This document shows, one piece after another, positions 31,634-36,777 of a DNA stretch of 36,777 nt. How positions within the stretch are numbered: position 1 is the stretch's first letter; the number at the start of each line of letters is the position of its first letter. The position numbers were made by a program, and so were the translations under genes. The notes under the pieces are model-generated. The model made no database searches. It was not told the DNA's origin and worked only from the letters and a program-made list of their open reading frames with translations. This DNA comes from Sphingomonadaceae bacterium (lineage in GTDB: Bacteria > Pseudomonadota > Alphaproteobacteria > Sphingomonadales > Sphingomonadaceae). Where the stretch lies: contig JADLBY010000179.1 in the NCBI GenBank assembly GCA_020847445.1, positions 1 through 36,777 on the forward strand, in the 5' to 3' direction.

Positions 31634-32245
31634 GTGACCCTTTCCTGCCGCCTCGATCTTCCCTCCGACGCCATAGCCCGCCATTTTGGCACCGATGCAG
31701 GGCCCGATCCCTGGGGTGGCGGCGCAATCCAGCCCGGCCAGTTCGCGCCGGTGATCGTGCGATCAGGTGCAACCGGCCAAAAGGTCATCCGCCCGATGCA
31801 TTGGGGCTATCCATCCCCCGGACAGTCGACCGAAGCCGCATTGCCGGGAACCATGCGCTGGGTCAGCCATGTCAGGAACCTTGAAAGCCCGTTCTGGATC
31901 GGCAATTTGCGCCATGTCCAGTTGCGCTGCCTGATCCCGCTGACGTCTTTCACGCTGGTCGCGGGTCGAAAGGGCAGGCGGCTGACCTGCAGCATTGAAC
32001 ATAGCCCCCTTTTCGCGGTGGCCGGAATCTGGCGCGACCTGACCGACATGCCGGTATTTGCCATGCTGACGACCGCGCCCGGCCATGCGCTGTTGCCGGT
32101 GGAGGGCGGCGCAGCACCAACGGCCATGCCCGCCATGCTCGACCAAGCCGGGCAGGAGCGATGGCTGGAGGCGGACTGGAAGGAAGCCGCCGCGCTGATC
32201 GCGCCCTATGGCCGTGCTGACCTGCTTGTCGCGGAAGGCGGCTGA
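31634..32245 (+). CDS. Degenerate SRAP (YedK/HMCES-like) protein
   Basis: The protein looks like the SOS response-associated peptidase fold, whose normal members cross-link abasic sites in single-stranded DNA through Cys2. The 203-aa product keeps the scaffold (SHVRNLESPFW, RCLIPLTSFTL, LFAVAGIWRD, FAMLTTAP) but its key residues are lost. There is no cysteine at position 2 (nearest C5), the glutamate of the ADGFYEW motif is replaced (L108), and the late HxRMP histidine reads LLPVEGG. The start GTG 31634 follows AAGGAAAGG. The canonical thiazolidine chemistry is therefore unlikely; a binding or other role is possible. Confidence 0.7.
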   Translation: MTLSCRLDLPSDAIARHFGTDAGPDPWGGGAIQPGQFAPVIVRSGATGQKVIRPMHWGYPSPGQSTEAALPGTMRWVSHVRNLESPFWIGNLRHVQLRCLIPLTSFTLVAGRKGRRLTCSIEHSPLFAVAGIWRDLTDMPVFAMLTTAPGHALLPVEGGAAPTAMPAMLDQAGQERWLEADWKEAAALIAPYGRADLLVAEGG

Positions 32246-32298
32246 CCGGGCAACAACATCCGCTCGCTTTTCAACGCCGGCTGCGCGATAGCCAGCGC

Positions 32299-33000
32299 AT
32301 GTGTGTCGTCGCCGTCGCCCTTGATTGCCATTCGCGCTGGAAGCTCGTGCTTGCCGGAAATCGCGACGAATTTCACGCGCGCGCCGCCGATCCGCTGGCG
32401 CGCTGGGCGGAGGCGCCGCATGTGATCGGCGGGCGCGACCGCCAGGCTGGCGGCGGCTGGCTGGGGGTGAGCGACGCGGGGCGGCTGGCGGTCGTCACCA
32501 ATATCCGCAATCCCGGTGGCCCTGATCCGGCCAAGGCATCGCGGGGTGCGCTGGTCGGGGACTGGTTGATGGCAGCCCGCCAGCCGGTGCTCTCGGCGCT
32601 GTCCGGTTTCAATCCCTTCAACCTGTTGCTGATCGGCCCCGATGGCGCAGAGCTGCTGTCGAACCTGCCAGTGCCGCAACGCCAGCCACTGGCACCGGGC
32701 ATTCATGGGCTGTCCAACGGCCACCCCGGTGAACCCTGGCCGCGGCGCAGCACGGCCGAGGCGGCGCTCGCCAGCTGGATGGCGCGCAATGCCGGACCGG
32801 AAGAGCTGTTCGGACTGCTGCGCGATGAAAGCCTGCTCGACGACGGCGGTGTGCCGATCTTCATCAGGGCGCCGGATTATGGAACAAGGTGCAGCACCGT
32901 GGTGCTGGTCGACCATGATGGCAAAGGCAGCATTGCCGAACGCCGTTTCCATCCCGACGGCAGCGATGCGGGCGAGACGCGGATCGACTTCCGCTGGTAG
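32299..33000 (+). CDS. NRDE family (TANGO2-like) protein
   Basis: This is a member of the NRDE/TANGO2 family, named for the conserved AGNRDEFHAR motif (residues 19-28). The 233-aa product starts MCVVAVAL with Cys2, the expected N-terminal nucleophile of the Ntn-hydrolase fold, and has GGRDRQAGGGWLGV and TNIRNPG. The reaction is not settled; heme or acyl-CoA related roles have been proposed for TANGO2 relatives. It follows the SRAP-like gene by 53 bp on the same strand, perhaps in one transcript. No unusual features. Confidence 0.9.
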   Translation: MCVVAVALDCHSRWKLVLAGNRDEFHARAADPLARWAEAPHVIGGRDRQAGGGWLGVSDAGRLAVVTNIRNPGGPDPAKASRGALVGDWLMAARQPVLSALSGFNPFNLLLIGPDGAELLSNLPVPQRQPLAPGIHGLSNGHPGEPWPRRSTAEAALASWMARNAGPEELFGLLRDESLLDDGGVPIFIRAPDYGTRCSTVVLVDHDGKGSIAERRFHPDGSDAGETRIDFRW

Positions 33001-33006
33001 CAGCGC

Positions 33007-33861
33007 CTATTTCTTCCGCAGCGCTTCTGCCAATGCCAAGGCGGTGTTGAGCTGTCCGATCAGCGCGCCCGCCTCTGCCCGGCGGATCGTGGGCTTGTCG
33101 CTGCCGCGCGCATAGGCTTCTATGCTCAGATAATCGCCCGGCTTCATACCGTTGATGATCGCGACGAATTCCGGGCCTTCGAACATCAGCGATCGGAGAT
33201 ACTGGATATAGGCCATGTTCGCCTTGTTCCAGTGCAGCTCCATTGCCTTGCCCGCGCTGTTGTAAAGCTTCACCGGCCTGTCGGCGTCCATCATCCCGTT
33301 GCCATCGCTGAACAGCGCCGGATAAACCTCCAGCCCCGCAACCTGACCTTCCTGTGCGGCCAGCGCGATCAATCGCAAATTCGCCGCAGCATCGACGCCC
33401 GCCTCGCATCGGGCGGACCGGGTGCCGATCGATGGCCAGCTGCAGCGGAAATCGGTGGCGCCCGGGCTTTCGATGCTGCGGTGCGGTGTGCGATTCGGGC
33501 CGAGCGCGATGGCGACGCTGCTTTCATTATACACGATCCGGCCGGGCGTCCCCTGCAGGACGAAATCCTCAGACCGCATCACGACAATATTGGCCTCGGC
33601 CTGGTCGAGCGTTTCGGCACAGCCCATATGGCCGCCCAGCAAAGGGCCGGTCATTGCGGTTGGGATAGGGGTGCGCTTCACCAATGCCCTGGCCGTGGCG
33701 ATTGCGGCATGTTCGACAGACAGCGGGGCCGTTTCTGCACATGTCAGCGGGGGCAGGCCGGTGGCGCTGTAAACGGGGGCGCTGGGTGTTTCTGCCAGAA
33801 GCGGGGCTGCAAAAGCCAGCGCAGCGATCGCGGCCAGCGCCGCCTTTGGGGGAAATGTCAT
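33007..33861 (-). CDS. Secreted protein of unknown function
   Basis: I do not recognise this 284-aa protein. It has a signal peptide (about 1-23, AALAAIAALAFAAPLLAET) and a mature part with four cysteines near positions 41, 81, 139 and 152, consistent with two disulfides. It has no enzyme motif I can place. ATG 33861 starts the signal peptide; the frame is open upstream to 33978. The gene is convergent with the NRDE gene (gap 6 bp) and divergent from the DUF2200 gene, so it is probably monocistronic. The product is a likely periplasmic or exported protein, with no further clue from neighbours. Confidence 0.78.
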   Translation of the reverse strand: MTFPPKAALAAIAALAFAAPLLAETPSAPVYSATGLPPLTCAETAPLSVEHAAIATARALVKRTPIPTAMTGPLLGGHMGCAETLDQAEANIVVMRSEDFVLQGTPGRIVYNESSVAIALGPNRTPHRSIESPGATDFRCSWPSIGTRSARCEAGVDAAANLRLIALAAQEGQVAGLEVYPALFSDGNGMMDADRPVKLYNSAGKAMELHWNKANMAYIQYLRSLMFEGPEFVAIINGMKPGDYLSIEAYARGSDKPTIRRAEAGALIGQLNTALALAEALRKK

Positions 33862-33910
33862 AAACCCTGTCACTCCGCAGGACGCGCGACCCGATACGCC
33901 TGCTGCAGCG

Positions 33911-33997
33911 CTTGTTGCCACACGACCCGGGGCGGAGCAACAAGACGTCGCCTTTTTGCATTGTTTCCGGCGTCCCACCGCCTAATCTGGTAGGCGG
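33911..33997. repeat. Two inverted repeats in the divergent region before the DUF2200 gene
   Basis: Arms CTTGTTGC (33911-33918) and GCAACAAG (33937-33944) form an 8-bp inverted repeat, and CCGCCTA (33978-33984) and TAGGCGG (33991-33997) form a 7-bp hairpin about 25 bp before ATG 34022. They could be operators or mRNA hairpins; no T run follows either. Confidence 0.4.
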
Positions 33998-34021
33998 AAA
34001 CTCCGGGAGCAGCGCACATCC

Positions 34022-34378
34022 ATGGCAGGCCATCGCATCTACACAACCAGCTTTGCCAGCGTCTATCCGCATTATGTCGCCAAGGCCGAGCGCAAGGGGC
34101 GGACGCAGGCGGAGGTTGATGCAATAATCTGCTGGCTCACCGGCTATTCGCCCGCGATGCTGGTCGAAAAAATCGGTGACTTGACCGATTTTGAAGGGTT
34201 TTTCGCTGCAGCCCCGCGCATGAACCCTGCGCGCCTGTTCGTCACCGGCAGTGTGTGCGGGGTGAAGGTGCAGGCGGTGGAGGAACCGCTGATGCGCGAG
34301 ATACGCATTCTCGACAAGCTGGTCGACGAATTGGCGAAGGGTCGGTCCATGGCCAAAATCCTGCGAGAACCGGCGTGA
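34022..34378 (+). CDS. DUF2200 family protein
   Basis: The function is unknown. The 118-aa product follows the DUF2200 layout closely: a start [19 protein letters not shown], then [19 protein letters not shown], the repeated ...[10 protein letters not shown] segment, VCGVKVQ and a basic helical tail [20 protein letters not shown]. It is cytosolic and mostly helical. ATG 34022 follows CCGGGAG. The aspartyl protease gene begins within its stop codon (GTGA at 34375-34378), so the two are coupled, though no functional link is evident. Confidence 0.88.
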   Translation: MAGHRIYTTSFASVYPHYVAKAERKGRTQAEVDAIICWLTGYSPAMLVEKIGDLTDFEGFFAAAPRMNPARLFVTGSVCGVKVQAVEEPLMREIRILDKLVDELAKGRSMAKILREPA

Positions 34379-35433
34379 AGGCGCTGGCTGTCCTGATCGG
34401 CGGCGTCTTTCTGGGCGCAGCCGCGCTGCAGGCGCAGCAAAGGGTCGATCTGCCCAAACCCGTCCGGGTCGAACCCGCGCCGATGCCCGCCTTACCCCCC
34501 GCGGTGATCGACGATACGCTGGCCATCGGCGGGCAGCAGATCGACGCCGCCAAGGTGCGCAGCCGGATGACCGTGGCGGTGCAGGTGAACGGGCATGGGC
34601 CGTATCGCTTTGTCGTCGATAGCGGTGCCGACAGTTCGGTCATCGGTGCGCGCGTCGCGCAGGCGCAGCAATTGCCCGCAGGCAGGCCGGTGACGCTGAA
34701 CGGCATGACCGGCAGCAGCGTGGTTCCGCGCGTGCTGGTGGACGAACTGGGGCTCGGGCCGGTGGGGGTTTCGGATCTGGAGCTTCCGGTTCTGCAAGAG
34801 GCCGATCTGGGCGGCGACGGTATGCTGGGCATCGATGCACTCGCCGAGCAGCGGCTGATGCTCGATTTCGAAAAGCGGCAGATTTCGGTCGAGGATGCGA
34901 GCAAGCCGCTGCCGCGCATGGATGGCGAGATTGTCGTCACCGCAAGGCGGCGGCGCGGCCAGTTGATCCTGACGCAGGCCAAGGCCAATGGCCGCCAGGT
35001 GGAGGCGGTGATCGACACCGGCACCGAAATCACCATCGGCAATTCGGCGTTGCGCGAATTTCTGGTCCGGCGGCGCGGCGCGGCCATGGAAAAGGTTGAG
35101 ATTATCGGGGTGACGGGGGCCAAATCCGAACTGGAAATCGCCCGCGTTGCCGAAATCCGCCTGGGCAGCGTGATCCTGCGCAATGTGCCGATCGCTTTTG
35201 CCGATGTCCCGCCGTTCGAGGTGTTTGGCCTGTCGAAGCAGCCCGCCTTGCTGCTGGGCACCGACCTGATGGAGGTATTCCGCCGGGTCAGCCTCGATTT
35301 TCGTGCGCGCAAGGTGCGCTTTCAGCTCCGCCGATGCCAGTCGACCGGCTTTGTCATCAACACATCCCCGCTCAACACCACCATGTCGCGACTGGGGGTG
35401 CAGCAGGGCACGGTCGAGGCCTGCAAGCGGTAG
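34375..35433 (+). CDS. Two-lobed retropepsin-like aspartyl protease, periplasmic
   Basis: This is a predicted exported aspartic protease of clan AA. The 352-aa product has a signal peptide (about 1-20), then two copies of the retropepsin-like half. The first has DSG at 82-84 ([12 protein letters not shown]) with [16 protein letters not shown] about 70 residues later. The second has DTG at 214-216 ([12 protein letters not shown]) with [17 protein letters not shown]. Each half thus repeats the flap and hydrophobic-glycine motifs, as in pepsin, while most bacterial members have one half and dimerise. The start is GTG 34375, inside the DUF2200 stop; the frame is open further upstream but only antisense-like sequence precedes. 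The substrate is unknown. Confidence 0.87.
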   Translation: MKALAVLIGGVFLGAAALQAQQRVDLPKPVRVEPAPMPALPPAVIDDTLAIGGQQIDAAKVRSRMTVAVQVNGHGPYRFVVDSGADSSVIGARVAQAQQLPAGRPVTLNGMTGSSVVPRVLVDELGLGPVGVSDLELPVLQEADLGGDGMLGIDALAEQRLMLDFEKRQISVEDASKPLPRMDGEIVVTARRRRGQLILTQAKANGRQVEAVIDTGTEITIGNSALREFLVRRRGAAMEKVEIIGVTGAKSELEIARVAEIRLGSVILRNVPIAFADVPPFEVFGLSKQPALLLGTDLMEVFRRVSLDFRARKVRFQLRRCQSTGFVINTSPLNTTMSRLGVQQGTVEACKR

Positions 35434-35441
35434 GGCGAAGC

Positions 35442-35750
35442 CTAGCTGGCCAGCAACAAGCCGCCGCCAATGGCGAGCAACATGCCCTGCAAAATGGCAA
35501 TGCCGTGCAGCGTCGAACTGAAAGGCTGTTTGCGCGTCTTGTGGCGAAACAGCATTCGACCGGCATAGGCCCCCGGCGTGCCGCCGACACAGGCCAGCAT
35601 CAACAATGTCGATTCCGCAATCCGCCAGCTTCCGGCCTCTGCCTTCATCTTGTCGATTCCGAAGGCGGCAAAGGCAGCGAAGTTGATGCCGATGAAAGCG
35701 GTTGCGAGATTCGCGGGAGAGGCGAGGGCAAGCAGGGCCATATCCTCCAT
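35442..35750 (-). CDS. DUF1294 membrane protein
   Basis: This is a small integral membrane protein of unknown function. The 102-aa form from ATG 35750 has three hydrophobic segments and the diagnostic DUF1294 motif FGIDKMKAEAGSWRIAESTL, followed by GGTPGAYAGRMLFRHKTRK. The basic RHKTRK loop faces the cytoplasm by the positive-inside rule. I prefer ATG 35750 because AGGAAG lies 11 nt upstream; ATG 35795 gives 15 extra residues without a ribosome-binding site. It converges with the aspartyl protease gene with an 8-bp gap. Confidence 0.83.
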   Translation of the reverse strand: MEDMALLALASPANLATAFIGINFAAFAAFGIDKMKAEAGSWRIAESTLLMLACVGGTPGAYAGRMLFRHKTRKQPFSSTLHGIAILQGMLLAIGGGLLLAS

Positions 35751-35900
35751 AATAGCGCCAACTTCCTGCGCCGATAGCCGAAACGGAGCAGCCATGTTTT
35801 GGCAGATGATTGACGGACGGATAAAGCAGGCATAGCCTGTCCGGACCGCCGGTTATCCAGCCGGCGTATTGCCGCTCCCGGGTGGCAAGGGTGGTGGATC

Positions 35901-36503
35901 ATGACGAACGTGACGCCCTTCAGGCGAAGGCGGCGCTTGCCTGCGCGCGGGCAGGGCAGGCCGACGGGGGCATGGGACAATTTCAACAAGCCAAAACCGC
36001 TGCCGGTCTGGACCAAGGCGGCGCTGGCCTTTGGCTGTGCGATCGTTGTCGGGCAACTCGGAATCTGGCAGTATCGCGACTATGCGGCGGCGGTGGAGGC
36101 CAACCCGCAGGCGGGCATGAGTCAGCTGTTCGCCGCGCCCACCGCCGGCGACAGTGAAATCGCCGCGTTCGGTTTCTGCCACGAAGGCGGCGGCACCAAT
36201 TGCGTGGTCGATGGCGACACGCTCTATTATCAGGGCGTCAAAATCCGCATCGCCGATATCGACACGCCCGAAACCCATGATCCGCGCTGCGCTCATGAGG
36301 CGGCGTTGGGCGCGACGGCCACGCAAAGATTGCACGCGCTGGTCAATGCCGGACCGTTCAGCCTCGAAAGCATCGGCCGCGACGCGGATGTCTATGGCCG
36401 CAAACTCCGCATCCTGACGCGCGGCGGCGAAAGTCTGGGCGAAAAACTGGTCGATGAAGGGCTGGCGCGCCGTTATGAAGGCGGCAGGCGGCCATGGTGC
36501 TGA
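35901..36503 (+). CDS. Membrane-anchored staphylococcal nuclease-like protein
   Basis: This is a predicted nuclease of the SNase/thermonuclease family held in the membrane. The 200-aa product has a basic cytoplasmic tail (RRRRRLPARGQGR), one transmembrane helix (about 37-57, VWTKAALAFGCAIVVGQLGIW), and a periplasmic OB-fold domain. The domain carries VVDGDTLYYQGVKIRIADID (metal-binding aspartates and first catalytic arginine), TPET with the catalytic glutamate, and VYGRKLRIL with the second arginine, then LVDEGLARRY. All catalytic residues appear intact. The extra CHEGGGTNC cysteines before the domain may form a disulfide. ATG 35901 is near the sequence's start and has weak ribosome binding. 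Confidence 0.86.
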   Translation: MTNVTPFRRRRRLPARGQGRPTGAWDNFNKPKPLPVWTKAALAFGCAIVVGQLGIWQYRDYAAAVEANPQAGMSQLFAAPTAGDSEIAAFGFCHEGGGTNCVVDGDTLYYQGVKIRIADIDTPETHDPRCAHEAALGATATQRLHALVNAGPFSLESIGRDADVYGRKLRILTRGGESLGEKLVDEGLARRYEGGRRPWC

Positions 36504-36534
36504 GGCGGCGCTGTGCGCCATATGCGTCACCGCC

Positions 36535-36777
36535 CTATCGATTGAATTCCCGCACCCCCAGCACCGCCGCCATCGGCAGCGCGCCGTATATGTGGGGGAA
36601 AAGGGCGTTACCCCGTGAAACCTCCCACTTCACCGTCTCGCCCAGTGCGGTAAGATCGACCTCGGCGATCACGAGGCCGGATTGGCCCGCAAAATGCTTG
36701 TCCAAAGTGCCCTGCAACTGATCGGCGGCGGATAAATGGATATAGCCATCGGCCAGATCGACCGGCGCGCCGAGGAA
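36535..36777 (-). CDS. DUF952 family protein (5' end cut by window)
   Basis: The reading frame enters from the right edge and ends at 36535, covering 80 codons of the C-terminal part. It has the DUF952 pattern DLADGYIHLSAADQLQGTLD, then HFAGQSGLVIAEVDLTAL and the conserved WEVSRGNALFPHIYGALP. Relatives are small cytosolic proteins of unknown biochemical function, often annotated as glutathione S-transferase-like by error. The start lies outside the window. It converges with the nuclease gene, with a 31-bp gap. Confidence 0.85.
   Translation of the reverse strand, partial: FLGAPVDLADGYIHLSAADQLQGTLDKHFAGQSGLVIAEVDLTALGETVKWEVSRGNALFPHIYGALPMAAVLGVREFNR

Noticed and set aside
31335-31772. Minus-strand 145-aa open frame across the Arg-rich peptide and SRAP genes
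   Set aside because: No ribosome-binding site or family pattern, and it overlaps two plus-strand genes with ribosome-binding sites.
35840-35865. Hairpin CGCCGG/CCGGCG before the nuclease gene
   Set aside because: Short GC-rich repeat without a T run or promoter relation; likely chance in high-GC DNA.

Overview
The window is high-GC chromosomal DNA from an alphaproteobacterium, most likely Sphingomonadales (Sphingopyxis/Sphingomonas-like). The signs are the rnd-lptC-lptA-lptB-rpoN gene order, hom next to glpX, a double cold-shock-domain protein with a glycine/arginine-rich head, and catabolism rich in acyl-CoA enzymes. The genus is an inference. I see no integrase, transposase, CRISPR array or rRNA.

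Layout. (1) 1-4267, minus strand: rnd, lptC, lptA, lptB and a 3'-truncated rpoN. These cover RNA processing, lipopolysaccharide export and sigma-54, with a REP-like doublet between lptB and rpoN. (2) 4510-8714: cold-shock protein and its terminator, dps, a 3-hydroxybutyryl-CoA dehydrogenase, a secreted DUF1176 protein and a nucleotidyltransferase. (3) 8765-11293: a nested inverted-repeat element upstream of hom, then hom and glpX. (4) 11287-13800, minus strand: a four-gene unit led by glutathione-dependent formaldehyde dehydrogenase (adhC). (5) 13938-15757: a coupled PpiC-type isomerase and HupE/UreJ-like membrane protein. (6) 15770-23218, minus strand: a seven-gene catabolic operon encoding an APH-like kinase, SDR, ACAD10/11-type acyl-CoA dehydrogenase, SDR, acyl-CoA synthetase, amidohydrolase and zinc alcohol dehydrogenase. 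A divergent TetR gene and a palindromic operator control it. (7) 24065-29588: leucine catabolism genes (isovaleryl-CoA dehydrogenase and both methylcrotonyl-CoA carboxylase subunits), with an unrelated-looking small gene wedged between the two carboxylase subunits. (8) 29621-36777: tRNA-Ser(GGA), a cyclophilin-like protein and many small accessory genes (DUF1905, a 36-aa membrane protein behind an FNR-type box, an Arg-rich repeat peptide, a degenerate SRAP protein, NRDE, DUF2200, a two-lobed aspartyl protease, DUF1294, a membrane-anchored nuclease, DUF952).

The most interesting system is region 6. Its gene content and order resemble the Pseudomonas putida levulinate (lva) pathway. There a kinase phosphorylates the 4-hydroxy group of a 4-hydroxyacyl-CoA and an ACAD-fold enzyme eliminates the phosphate to give an enoyl-CoA. 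The lvaB position is occupied here by an SDR, and a lactonase-like amidohydrolase and an alcohol dehydrogenase are added. This suggests a 4-hydroxy acid, 4-keto acid or gamma-lactone pathway with an unknown substrate. Other points worth a look are a perfect 25-bp palindrome inside the mccB coding sequence, the structured element before hom, and a probably leaderless TetR mRNA.

Many very long ORFs lie antisense to real genes; these are artefacts of the high-GC codon bias and are left out. No gene-free stretch exceeds 300 bases. The longest, 8715-9012, holds the inverted-repeat element.
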